From NCBI GenBank assembly GCA_008080565.1, contig VIKE01000037.1, forward strand, positions 23,732 through 87,731: 64,000 nucleotides of DNA. The letters are read 5' to 3'. Positions 36,695 through 44,690 of the stretch are shown piece by piece. The stretch is from Rhodocyclaceae bacterium. Lineage in GTDB: Bacteria; Pseudomonadota; Gammaproteobacteria; Burkholderiales; Rhodocyclaceae. Within the stretch, counting starts at the first letter, position 1, and every line of letters starts with the position of its first letter. A program made the position numbers and the translations under genes. The notes under the pieces are model-generated. The model ran no database searches and was not told where the DNA came from. It saw only the letters and a list, made by a program, of their open reading frames with translations.

Positions 36695-38131
36695 TCAGTT
36701 CGCCGGGACAGATGCCTGTTGGCGCGGCAGGCTGACCCGGAAGGTACTGCCCCGGCCCGGCTCGCTGGTCACCGAAATGCTGCCGCCGTGCATCGAAACG
36801 ATGGCATAGGCGACCGACAGGCCGAGCCCCATCCCGGCGCCGGGCGGCTTGGTGGTGAAGAAGGGCTCGAAAATGCGCGCCAGATTCTCCGGCGAAATCC
36901 CGCAACCGTTATCGGCGACTTCGATCCACACGTGCCGGTCATCGACCCCGGCCCGAACGACAATCTCGCCTTCGCCGACAATGGCGTCCCGCGCGTTGCC
37001 CAGCAGGTTCTTGAGTGCCTCGGTCAATTCGGAGGGGCGACACGCGACCAGCAGCGAATCATCCATCTCGCGACGGGTCCGCACCCGGCCGCCGGCGGTC
37101 GCATCGGCGGCGGCCAGCGCGCTGTCGACCAGGCCGGCCAGACCAACCGCCTGCATCGTGCTGCCCTGGGCGTGCGCCAGTACGCGCAGGCTGCCGACCA
37201 TGGTCGATAGCCGTCGGGTGCCGCGCAGCGATTCGTCGAGCAGATCGATCACATCGTCGCGCAGGAACTCAAGATCGGCCGCCTTTTTCGCCGCTTCGAT
37301 CCCGGCTCGCCGGGCACTGTCGGCCGGCAACTCGCCTTCGGCCTGACCATAAAGATCGAGCAAGCCGAGCATGGCATGCACGTAGCGCCCCATCGCCTCC
37401 AGATTGGACTGGATAAACCCGATCGGATTGCTGATTTCATGCGCCAGACCGGCCGAAAGCTGGAAGATGGCAGCCAGCTTCTCGGCCTGCAACAAGCGTT
37501 CGCGCGTTTCGTCGAGCTTGCGTTCGAGCAGGCGCTGGTTGGTTTCCGAACGAAAGCGTTCGGTCACGTCGAGAAAGCTGACCACCCGCTTGACGCCAGC
37601 CCACACCGCCGGCTGCGGCTGCGAGCGCCACTCGATGACGCGGCCGTCGCGACACTCCAGCGTTTCGCGCCAGTCGGCCTCGGGCGACTGGCAGAGTTGT
37701 GCGAACGACCGGCTGAAAGCCTCCGGATCGGCCAGTTGCGCCAGCATGGCGGCCATTACCTCTTCGTGCCGCCAGAAGGCAATGACCTCGTCGGGAATGC
37801 AGAACAGAGCAATCAGCCGGCTGTTGAAGCGGATGATGCGATCCCCGGTATCGAGGGCCAGAATGCCCTCGTCGGACGACTCCAGAATGGTGCCAAGCAG
37901 TTGCAAGAGGTTCTCGGTATGCCGCTCGGCCTCCTGCCCTTCGGCCGCCTGGCGCGCGCTGTCGGCCTGCACCGACTGGTAGGATGCCAGCGCCGCGGCC
38001 AAGGCCGCCTCGAGCAACTCTGGAGTAGCCGCAGCACCGGCCAGCTCGCCTTCCAGATAACGCGCCAGCGTTTCCGGACGTGTCGCCGGATCAGCAAAAG
38101 TCTGGACAATCAATTCTCCGGCCCGGCTCAT
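36695..38131 (-). CDS. PAS-domain sensor histidine kinase
   Basis: A 478-residue cytosolic kinase. After a helical N-terminal part comes a PAS domain (about 72-195, [23 protein letters not shown] ... [11 protein letters not shown]), a coiled-coil segment, a HisKA-type domain with the phospho-acceptor His231 in [16 protein letters not shown], and HATPase_c ([48 protein letters not shown]). No transmembrane helix. No response regulator lies beside it in the same direction, so the partner is unknown; CreB is divergent and has its own kinase. Confidence 0.88.
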   Translation of the reverse strand: MSRAGELIVQTFADPATRPETLARYLEGELAGAAATPELLEAALAAALASYQSVQADSARQAAEGQEAERHTENLLQLLGTILESSDEGILALDTGDRIIRFNSRLIALFCIPDEVIAFWRHEEVMAAMLAQLADPEAFSRSFAQLCQSPEADWRETLECRDGRVIEWRSQPQPAVWAGVKRVVSFLDVTERFRSETNQRLLERKLDETRERLLQAEKLAAIFQLSAGLAHEISNPIGFIQSNLEAMGRYVHAMLGLLDLYGQAEGELPADSARRAGIEAAKKAADLEFLRDDVIDLLDESLRGTRRLSTMVGSLRVLAHAQGSTMQAVGLAGLVDSALAAADATAGGRVRTRREMDDSLLVACRPSELTEALKNLLGNARDAIVGEGEIVVRAGVDDRHVWIEVADNGCGISPENLARIFEPFFTTKPPGAGMGLGLSVAYAIVSMHGGSISVTSEPGRGSTFRVSLPRQQASVPAN

Positions 38132-38270
38132 GACACCCCCTCAATAACAACGGCCCGATCACCCGGGCAACAGTTTGTTTATTCAAAAAAAGCATAGCAC
38201 GCAGCCCGAAGCGACTGAGCCTGTTTCACCTGGCAATCTGCGCATGATGATGGCAATGGGATGAATTATC

Positions 38271-39005
38271 ATGTCGCGCATGAAAATTCTCATCGTCGAC
38301 GACGAGCCGGCCATTGCCGACACCCTGAGCTACGCCCTGCGCGCCGAGGGGTTTGCCGTCGATTGCTGCACGCTCGGCAGCGAGGCGCTGAGCCGGCTGG
38401 CGAGCGACACCATCGATTTCGTCGTCCTCGACGTCGGCCTGCCGGACATGACCGGCTTTGATGTCTGCCGCGCCCTGCGCCGGCACTCCGATGTGCCGGT
38501 GCTCTTCCTGACCGCCCGCGCCGACGAGGTGGATCGCATCGTCGGGCTGGAACTGGGCGGCGACGACTACGTCACCAAGCCTTTCAGCCCGCGCGAGGTC
38601 GCCTCGCGCATCCGCGCCATCAGTCGCCGGCTGCATCCGGAAAACCGGGGCACCAACGGCGAACAGGTACATTCCCACACCCCAGGAGTGCTTCCTGCGG
38701 GGCGCGGTCAACCCGAAAAAACGGCCAAATTTGAAATCGACCCGGACGGCATGCGCATCGCTTACCACGGCCAGTGGCTGGCCCTGACCCGCTACGAATA
38801 CCTGCTGCTCGCCCTGCTCCTCCAGAAACCTGGCCGCATCCTCAATCGCGCCCAGATCATGGACAGCGTCTGGCAGGACGGCGGCGACAGCCTCGAACGC
38901 ACCGTCGACACCCACATCAAGACCCTGCGCGGCAAGCTGCGCAGCATCCGCGACGAAGACATCATCGTCACCCATCGCGGCCTCGGCTACAGCCTGATCG
39001 GGTAA
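38271..39005 (+). CDS. creB: Response regulator CreB
   Basis: A 244-residue OmpR/PhoB-type regulator. The receiver domain has the acidic pair in LIVDDEP, phospho-acceptor Asp54 in VVLDVGLPDM, and YVTKPFSPRE. The winged helix covers about 160-243 (LTRYEYLLLALLLQKPGRILNRAQIMDSVW, TVDTHIKTLRGKLR, HRGLGYSL). The linker between them contains an in-frame copy of the dispersed repeat, reading RGQPEKTAKFEI. CreB binds TTCACN6TTCAC tags; one lies before creD here. Paired with creC 6 bp downstream. Confidence 0.9.
   Translation: MSRMKILIVDDEPAIADTLSYALRAEGFAVDCCTLGSEALSRLASDTIDFVVLDVGLPDMTGFDVCRALRRHSDVPVLFLTARADEVDRIVGLELGGDDYVTKPFSPREVASRIRAISRRLHPENRGTNGEQVHSHTPGVLPAGRGQPEKTAKFEIDPDGMRIAYHGQWLALTRYEYLLLALLLQKPGRILNRAQIMDSVWQDGGDSLERTVDTHIKTLRGKLRSIRDEDIIVTHRGLGYSLIG
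38702..38737 (+). repeat. creB: Dispersed repeat copy inside creB linker
   Basis: GCGCGGTCAACCCGAAAAA then ACGGCCAAATTTGAAAT, read in frame as GQPEKTAKFE between the receiver and DNA-binding domains (residues about 144-156). Confidence 0.8.
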
Positions 39006-39011
39006 GCCGGC

Positions 39012-40439
39012 GTGAATATCTCCGTCCGCCTCTTTTTCGGCTATTTCCTCATCGTCGGGCTGGCCGCCTGGTTCGTGCTCAACGTCGTCACCCACGAAAC
39101 CGAACCCGGCGTCCGCCAGGCCACCGAAGAAACCCTGGTCGACACCGCCCACGTCCTCGCCGAAATGGCCGCCCTCGACCTATCTGCCGGGCGCATCGAC
39201 CACGGCACGTTTGCTGACGCCGTGAAAGCCGCCATCCGGCGCAGCCCGCAGGCCGACATTTCCGGCGTCCGCAAGGAACACATCGACTTCCGCGTCTACG
39301 TCACCAACGCCCACGGGGTTGTCGTCTATGACTCGCGGCAAGCCGCCGTCGGCGAAGACTTCTCGCAATGGCGCGACATCGCCCGCGTCCTGCGCGGCGA
39401 ATACGGCGCCCGCCAATCGCGCGAAGACCCCTACGACCCGGCCAGTTCAGTCATGCACGTCGCCGCCCCGATCTTCTGGCAAGGCGAACTGATCGGCGTC
39501 CTCTCACTTGCCAAGCCGATGTCCTCGGTCGCCCCCTACGCCGAGCGCGCCGCCCAGCGCGTCAAGCAATCCGGCCTCATCCTGCTCGCCGCCTCCGCCG
39601 CCATCGGCCTCAGCTTCACCCTCTGGCTCGGCTGGTCCATCCACCGCCTGCGCGACTACGCCCGCGCCGTCGCCGATGGGCAGAAGGCCGAAGCGCCCAC
39701 CGGCGGCGGCCGGCAACTCTCCGAACTCGCCCAGGCGCTCGCCACCATGCGCGAAAAGCTCGAAGGCAAGCAGTACGTCGAGCGCTACGTGCAAAACCTT
39801 GCGCACGAACTCAAAAGCCCGCTCACCGCCATCCTCGGCGCCGCCGAAATCCTCGAAAGCGACCCGCCGGCCGACGACCGCCACCGCTTCACCCTCAGCG
39901 TCACCGAACAAGGCCGCCGCCTGCAAGCCATCATCGACCGTATGCTGCTCCTCGCCCGCGTCGAACAACTGCAAGCCCCGGAAGGCGACCAGACCCTCGA
40001 CCCGAAAGCCCTGCTCGACACCTGCCTGTCCCTGCGCCAGCAAGCCCTGAGCAGCCGCCAACTGCAAACCCGGATCGCGGTCAGCCACACCGCCCCCATC
40101 CGCGGCGACGCCCTCCTGCTCCAACAAGCTCTGCTCAACCTCATCGACAACGCCATCGACTTCTCGCCCCCCGGCAGCACCATCGAACTCGACATCGACG
40201 CCGCCGACGACACCGTCAGCTTCCACATCCGCGACCACGGCCCCGGCGCCCCCGACTACGCCCTGCCGCAAATTTTCGACCGCTTCTACTCCCTGCCCCG
40301 CCCGGCCACCGGCAAGAAAAGTACCGGCCTGGGGCTGGCGCTGGTGCGGGAAGTGGCAAGGCTGCATGGTGGGGAGGCGGGGTTCGAAAATCACCCGGAG
40401 GGGGGCGGTGTGGCGTGGATTCGGGTTCGGAAGGAGTGA
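39012..40439 (+). CDS. creC: Sensor histidine kinase CreC
   Basis: A 475-residue inner-membrane kinase starting at GTG 39012. Order: helix 1 (about 7-27), periplasmic sensor with RVYVTNAHGVVVYDSRQAAVGEDFSQWRDI, helix 2 (about 188-208), HAMP-like linker, HisKA with His265 in VQNLAHELKSPLTAILGAAEIL, and HATPase (NLIDNAIDFSPPGS, RDHGPGAPDYALPQIFDRFYSLPRP, STGLGLALVREVARLHGG). The sensor and PRPATGKKSTGLGL strings are typical of CreC. It should phosphorylate CreB. Confidence 0.9.
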   Translation: MNISVRLFFGYFLIVGLAAWFVLNVVTHETEPGVRQATEETLVDTAHVLAEMAALDLSAGRIDHGTFADAVKAAIRRSPQADISGVRKEHIDFRVYVTNAHGVVVYDSRQAAVGEDFSQWRDIARVLRGEYGARQSREDPYDPASSVMHVAAPIFWQGELIGVLSLAKPMSSVAPYAERAAQRVKQSGLILLAASAAIGLSFTLWLGWSIHRLRDYARAVADGQKAEAPTGGGRQLSELAQALATMREKLEGKQYVERYVQNLAHELKSPLTAILGAAEILESDPPADDRHRFTLSVTEQGRRLQAIIDRMLLLARVEQLQAPEGDQTLDPKALLDTCLSLRQQALSSRQLQTRIAVSHTAPIRGDALLLQQALLNLIDNAIDFSPPGSTIELDIDAADDTVSFHIRDHGPGAPDYALPQIFDRFYSLPRPATGKKSTGLGLALVREVARLHGGEAGFENHPEGGGVAWIRVRKE

Positions 40440-40462
40440 CGACTAGCTGGTAACGGCAAGGG

Positions 40463-40485
40463 GCGGCCCCTCAAGAAAGGGCCGC
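40463..40485 (+). terminator. Hairpin after creC, left edge of the accessory island
   Basis: A perfect 7-bp stem (GCGGCCC and GGGCCGC) around a 9-nt loop. No T-run follows, so it is a weak terminator candidate. AACGGC on its left and GCC...GTT on its right (GTT at 40495-40497) could extend it, so an integron-type recombination site at the island boundary is also conceivable. Confidence 0.35.
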
Positions 40486-40683
40486 ATAGCCGACGTTGGT
40501 TCTGTCCGTATGACTGCTGATTGATAAGGAGACCCGCACGGGATACTCTCCATGGCATTCAAAACCTTACGAGCGATTCAATCGTGTCCGTATTATTAGC
40601 AATAACCCGGACGCTTCTGCTCGTGAATAACTGTTGGGCATTCAAACAAAAAATTTGTAACCGTTAAAAAAAGGGGGGGTTCA

Positions 40684-41004
40684 ATGTCGGACGAATTGAA
40701 GAAACATAGAGTTATTGGTATCCGTCATACTCTGCGGAAGATAAAAGATGCAGGTCTAATATCAGACGATATTCTGTATCCAGAGGATGCAGTAGACGAG
40801 CTAAATAAAACAAAGAAAAAAGCAGAGAGTGCAAAACGCCACCGCACAGCACGATCTGACGCTCCAGTCGATTCGATAGTCAAAAAAATCGAGCAAACCT
40901 TCAACCTCCCAGAAGGTTCGGTGAAGTTGCAATATCCATCTGGCCGCAAGGCAAGATCGGATACCACCGTAAATCACCTACGCAAAAAATGGAACGAACA
41001 GTGA
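40684..41004 (+). CDS. Small basic hypothetical protein in island
   Basis: A 106-residue lysine-rich protein (MSDELKKHRVIGIRHTLRKIKDAGLISDDILYP...) preceded by AGGGGGG as ribosome-binding site. Codon use is clearly A/T-richer than in the flanking cre genes, suggesting transfer. Its stop codon is followed at 41015 by an attC-like sequence, so it may be an integron cassette gene. No family recognised; the charge suggests nucleic-acid binding, but this is only an impression. Confidence 0.6.
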   Translation: MSDELKKHRVIGIRHTLRKIKDAGLISDDILYPEDAVDELNKTKKKAESAKRHRTARSDAPVDSIVKKIEQTFNLPEGSVKLQYPSGRKARSDTTVNHLRKKWNEQ

Positions 41005-41014
41005 TTATCGCTCT

Positions 41015-41060
41015 GCCCAACACTACGGTGAAAGCCGCTCCCTCCGGTCGCTGGGCTCAG
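41015..41060 (+). mobile_element. Degenerate attC-like site
   Basis: Begins with GCCCAAC (RYYYAAC core, 41015-41021), followed by ACTACGG and a GC-rich stretch with weak self-complementarity. The closing GTTRRRY box is missing. It looks like a truncated integron recombination site immediately after the first island gene. Confidence 0.4.
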
Positions 41061-41062
41061 CC

Positions 41063-42253
41063 ATGACCACAGTCAACAATCTCTCCGGGCTGTACTACCC
41101 GTTTTCCCGTCCTATCGATCTTGCTTCTTTGAAGCAAATGTTGCTCGTGTTCGATAGCGTGGCATTTCTTGACCCCGTCGACGACGACTCTTGGAGAGCA
41201 AAGCTCTTCGAAGGGTTAGAGCGGCAAGAGGACAAGCGATTTGCCGCATATCAGAAGGTACACGGCAACCTCCGCCTTCTATTTCAGGAAGGCGCAGCGC
41301 GCCGTGTCGATCCAGCAAACGTAGCTGCCATAGAGAACCCGGTGACCACAGCATCAGCCCTAAGCGACTTGCTCGATGACAGTTGGACAAGTGTTGCCTC
41401 GAATCCTGGGCATTTTGGCATGCCGCATCGTCGCCTCCGCGGTGACGGCGGTGCCACCTGGCAGATTTTTCTCCCTAAGATGCCTGGGCGATTCGTCGAA
41501 TCTTTGTGTTCAGACGACGCGCTGCTTAGAGGACACCTAGTTCAACAAGGCGACGATTTTTCGTCCTGGACTTTGTCATATGAGGCAGGATCTGCGGTGT
41601 CGATTAGTGTCCATCTATCAGTTGCTGAAGAACTAGGCTTGTCGCCAGTCACGGACAGTGCGATGCACCATGAACTCTTGATTAGGAAACTTATTCGGAA
41701 TCGAGAATACCCCAACGAACGATCTCGACCAATTGACGAGAAAGTTGTCGTTCAACTCACTCACTCAACAGTCGCCGCCCTCATTGATGAGCTTGTGCCG
41801 CGCGAGTTGCTCGAGAGAATGGATATGGAGCAGATACTTCGATTTCGTGAGCAGACAAGTCCGCTGAGAAAGCAGGCTATGGAAGAGATGGGCAATCGGC
41901 TCCGCATTTTGAGCAAGGTGCCCAGCGCAGAAGATTTTCTTGTTGCTAGCTACGAAGTCCAGCAACAAATTCGTACAGATCTACGTGGATATCGCGCGGA
42001 ACTTGCAGCAACCAGAGATAAGCTTTGGCCAACGTTGGTAGGTTCCATGAGTTCAAACATTGCCGCAGGAAGCGTTGCAGCTGTAGCGATGAACTTCATT
42101 GGCGGCCCCGGGTACGCGCTTGCGGCCTCAATTCTTGCAGGATCATTGGCGCTCATGAAGGGAACTCTCGACTTAAAAATAGAAAGAGCGAAACTCGAAG
42201 CGTCCCGATCACCTGCGGTCACGTACTTGGCAAGGGTACAGAGCCTACGATGA
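41063..42253 (+). CDS. DUF6236-like hypothetical protein (probable cassette gene)
   Basis: A 396-residue protein beginning MTTVNNLSGLYYPFSRPIDLASLKQMLLVFDSVAFLDPVDDDSW, a start resembling the DUF6236 family (tentative). The middle is mixed alpha/beta; a long helical region (about 250-335) leads to two short hydrophobic segments (SSNIAAGSVAAVAMNFIGGPGYALAASILAGSLALM) near the C terminus. Base composition is lower in GC than its neighbours. A canonical attC site starts 9 bp after the stop codon, marking it as an integron gene cassette. Function unknown. Confidence 0.72.
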   Translation: MTTVNNLSGLYYPFSRPIDLASLKQMLLVFDSVAFLDPVDDDSWRAKLFEGLERQEDKRFAAYQKVHGNLRLLFQEGAARRVDPANVAAIENPVTTASALSDLLDDSWTSVASNPGHFGMPHRRLRGDGGATWQIFLPKMPGRFVESLCSDDALLRGHLVQQGDDFSSWTLSYEAGSAVSISVHLSVAEELGLSPVTDSAMHHELLIRKLIRNREYPNERSRPIDEKVVVQLTHSTVAALIDELVPRELLERMDMEQILRFREQTSPLRKQAMEEMGNRLRILSKVPSAEDFLVASYEVQQQIRTDLRGYRAELAATRDKLWPTLVGSMSSNIAAGSVAAVAMNFIGGPGYALAASILAGSLALMKGTLDLKIERAKLEASRSPAVTYLARVQSLR

Positions 42254-42262
42254 GAGCAAGGC

Positions 42263-42326
42263 GCCCAACAATACGCTCCAGGGGACGCGCCAAACAGCGG
42301 CGCGCCCCTGAGCTAGCACGTTCCTG
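42263..42326 (+). mobile_element. Integron attC recombination site
   Basis: 64 bp beginning GCCCAAC (RYYYAAC) and ending with GTT at 42320. Between them are two arms that pair over 14 bp: 5' arm 42276-42291 (CTC-C-AGGGG-A-CGCGCC) and 3' arm 42299-42312 (GGCGCGCCCCTGAG), loop AAACAGC. The 5' arm has exactly two unpaired extra bases (C42279 region and A42285), as in functional folded attC sites. The last box reads GTTCCTG instead of GTTRRRY, as expected if the bases after G come from a secondary insertion site. Confidence 0.8.
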
Positions 42327-42392
42327 AACGACCGCTCTCCACATCTTGGCGCTCGAAAGGGGTCGGAGTAATTTCCGATCCAATGACCACCT

Positions 42393-42470
42393 GCTTTTTT
42401 TCCGATCGCTACGGTCAACCGGAAAAATTGGCCAATTTTTAAATTCAATCCAACACGCACAGCACCAATG
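42393..42470 (+). repeat. 78-bp direct repeat, left copy, containing dispersed repeat
   Basis: Aligns without gaps to 44436-44513 at about 64 of 78 positions. It contains a full dispersed repeat at 42409-42450 in which AAAAATTGGCCAATTTTT is a perfect 18-bp palindrome, and ends in the ATG of the RhuM gene. Confidence 0.85.
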
Positions 42471-43481
42471 CCCATGCCTGAACTGATCCTCTACACCACC
42501 GAAGACGGCCAAACCAGCATCAAGCTGCGCGCCGAAGACGGCACGGTCTGGCTCTCGCAGCAGGAGATGGCCGAATTGTTCGCTTCCAGCAAGCAGAACA
42601 TCAGCCACCATGTGCGCGCCATTCTGGCTGATGGCGAACAGTCGGAGGCAACTGTCAAATCGTATTTGACAGTTCAAAACGAAGGCAGCAGAAGCGTTCA
42701 GCGAAAAACAATGGCCTATAACCTGCCAATGATCATCGCTGTTGGCATGCGGGTGCGCTCGGCACGTGGCACGCAGTTCCGGCAGTGGGCGACGCGGCAT
42801 TTGAACGAATTCCTTGTCAAGGGCTTCGTCATGGACGATGCCCGACTGAAAGACCCGGTTGGCTGGGATTATTTCGACGAACTGCTGGCGCGCATTCGCG
42901 ACATTCGCGCTTCGGAAAAGCGTTTCTACCAGAAGGTGCGCGACATTTACGCGACAGCGGTCGATTACGACAGCAAGAGCGAGGCGGCGCAACTGTTCTT
43001 CAAGAAGGTGCAGAACAAGATGCTGTGGGCGATCACCGGCCAGACAGCAGCGGAATTGATTGCTGCCCGGGCCGATGCTTCGGCGCCGAACATGGGGCTG
43101 ACCACATGGGCTGGCGCTCAGGTTCGCCAGAAGGACGTGACGATAGCCAAAAATTACCTGAATACCGAGGAAATCGACGAGTTGAACCGCATCGTCACCA
43201 TGTACCTGGAATTTGCCGAGGATCAGGCCCGCCGCCGCAAATCGATGACGATGGCCGATTGGGCTAGTCGGCTTGATGCCTTCCTGAGCTTCAATGAGCG
43301 CGAGGTTTTGACGCATGCCGGCAAGCTGCGCGCCGAAGTAGCAGAAAAATTGGCGCAGGAACGTTATGAAACCTTTGCCGCCAGAAACCGACAGGCGGCA
43401 GCCCTCCTTGCCGATGCTGACGACATCCAGACACTGGAAGCATTACAAAAGCAAGGTCTCACCCACAAAAAGGATGCTTGA
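42468..43481 (+). CDS. RhuM-family protein
   Basis: A 337-residue RhuM-type protein (COG3943): ELILYTTEDGQTSIKLRAEDGTVWLSQQEMAELFASSKQNISHHVRAIL at the N terminus, then MAYNLPMIIAVGMRVRSARGTQFRQWATRHLNEFLVKGFVMDDARLK and DYFDELLARIRDIRASEKRFYQKVRDIYATAVDYD. The first part is a DNA-binding-like fold; the rest is helical with a Fic-like flavour in related proteins. RhuM proteins are common in genomic and restriction-modification islands, but their activity is poorly defined. Followed by the HrgA-like gene after 3 bp; both lie between the 78-bp direct repeats. Confidence 0.88.
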   Translation: MPMPELILYTTEDGQTSIKLRAEDGTVWLSQQEMAELFASSKQNISHHVRAILADGEQSEATVKSYLTVQNEGSRSVQRKTMAYNLPMIIAVGMRVRSARGTQFRQWATRHLNEFLVKGFVMDDARLKDPVGWDYFDELLARIRDIRASEKRFYQKVRDIYATAVDYDSKSEAAQLFFKKVQNKMLWAITGQTAAELIAARADASAPNMGLTTWAGAQVRQKDVTIAKNYLNTEEIDELNRIVTMYLEFAEDQARRRKSMTMADWASRLDAFLSFNEREVLTHAGKLRAEVAEKLAQERYETFAARNRQAAALLADADDIQTLEALQKQGLTHKKDA

Positions 43482-43484
43482 ACC

Positions 43485-44435
43485 ATGGCTTTGAATCTGC
43501 GCCAAACCGTGATCGATTTTCTCAAAGCCAGCCCGGAAGGGCGTTTTACGGCTCGCCAGATCGCCTTGTGGATTTTTGAGAATCATCGGGCGGCCTGCGA
43601 AGAAAAGCGCGCGCAGAGCAAACAGGATCTGACCAGCGACGGGGAACTGATCCAGCAACTGGTAGCCGAGATCGCCGCCAATCGGGTGGGCATTCAGAAA
43701 AAGGATGACAACGTACACACCACGGAGGGGCGCCCTCGCCATTATTTTTATTCCCGCGAGGCGGACTACTCCCGCATTCTCAAACCAAGCATTTTTAGTG
43801 GCGAAGAACCAACAGGCAAAAACGAACCGCGACGGAGCTTGAGTGAGCATGATTTGTATCCGCTGCTCTGCCGTTACCTGCATAGCGAGTTGGGGTTGTA
43901 CCCCAAGCGTATCGATGAAAAGCGTGCCTCGAACCGGCGCGGCCCCAACGGCAACAAATGGCTTTATCCGGACTTGGTAGCGATGGAGGATATCGGCGCC
44001 GAATGGGACAAGGAAATTCGCGCTTGCGTCGAACAAACCGGCGCGCAGCGGGCGCGGTTGTGGTCTTTCGAGGTCAAGCTATTGCTCAACCGATCAAACG
44101 TTCGGGAAGCCTGGTTTCAGGCAGTTTCCAACTCTTCATGGGCCAATTTCGGCTTTCTGGTCGCGGCCGAAGTCGAGGGTTCTGAAACAATGAAGGAACT
44201 ACGCTTGCTGGCCGCCTCACACGGCATTGGCCTGATTCTGCTCGATACCGAGAATCCTGCGGAAAGCGAAATTCGTATTCCTGCTCGCGAGCGCCCAGAT
44301 ATCGACTGGGACGCCTGCAACCGCCTGGCGCAAGAAAATGGCGATTTCCGCCATTTCATCAGTTGGGTGCGACAGTTTCACCAGACCGACAATCCACGGG
44401 TCGGGGCCTGGGATTTGCCGGAGGCGGTCGAATAG
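43485..44435 (+). CDS. HrgA-like protein with possible PD-(D/E)XK nuclease domain
   Basis: A 316-residue protein resembling HrgA (COG2958). An N-terminal winged-helix domain (LRQTVIDFLKASPEGRFTARQIALWIFENH) is followed by SEHDLYPLLCRYLHSELGLYPKRIDEKRA and a nuclease-like core with PD in WLYPDLVAMED and ExK in LWSFEVKLLLNRSNVREAWFQAVSN. That D...ExK spacing suggests a restriction-endonuclease-like fold. It lies 3 bp after the RhuM gene and presumably forms a two-gene module with it. A DNA-targeting or defence role is inference. Confidence 0.8.
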   Translation: MALNLRQTVIDFLKASPEGRFTARQIALWIFENHRAACEEKRAQSKQDLTSDGELIQQLVAEIAANRVGIQKKDDNVHTTEGRPRHYFYSREADYSRILKPSIFSGEEPTGKNEPRRSLSEHDLYPLLCRYLHSELGLYPKRIDEKRASNRRGPNGNKWLYPDLVAMEDIGAEWDKEIRACVEQTGAQRARLWSFEVKLLLNRSNVREAWFQAVSNSSWANFGFLVAAEVEGSETMKELRLLAASHGIGLILLDTENPAESEIRIPARERPDIDWDACNRLAQENGDFRHFISWVRQFHQTDNPRVGAWDLPEAVE

Positions 44436-44513
44436 GCCTTTTTGGAGATTGCCACGGTCAACCGGAAAAATCGGCCAATTTTCAAATTCAATCTATCCCG
44501 CACAGCGCTGATG
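44436..44513 (+). repeat. 78-bp direct repeat, right copy, containing dispersed repeat
   Basis: Starts directly after the HrgA-like stop codon and matches 42393-42470, including its terminal ATG (44511). It contains a dispersed-repeat copy at 44452-44492. The ATG here opens only a short 28-codon frame of no evident meaning. Confidence 0.85.
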
Positions 44514-44606
44514 TCCGTTCCATTTTGTCTGAAGGCGTCAAGGGAGCAGCGCTGGCGCCCGGCCCACGGTTCCGGCAAGCCGAAAAAACTGGACTAACCG
44601 CCCAAC

Positions 44607-44622
44607 TTCACCCCCACTTCAC
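44607..44622 (+). promoter_or_regulatory. creD: CreB-binding cre tag upstream of creD
   Basis: TTCAC-CCCCAC-TTCAC: an exact TTCACN6TTCAC, the binding sequence described for E. coli CreB. It lies 69 bp before the creD start, on the same strand, in the usual promoter-proximal position. Confidence 0.85.
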
Positions 44623-44690
44623 CGTCGCTTCGACAAGTCCACACTCACGCCTTCCAGACTCGCTCCTGTCATTCAACCAGGGAGTTCGAG

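Noticed and set aside
38226..39152. Long minus-strand open frame opposite creB
   Set aside because: It is the antisense of a clearly conserved response regulator; long antisense frames are common in GC-rich DNA.
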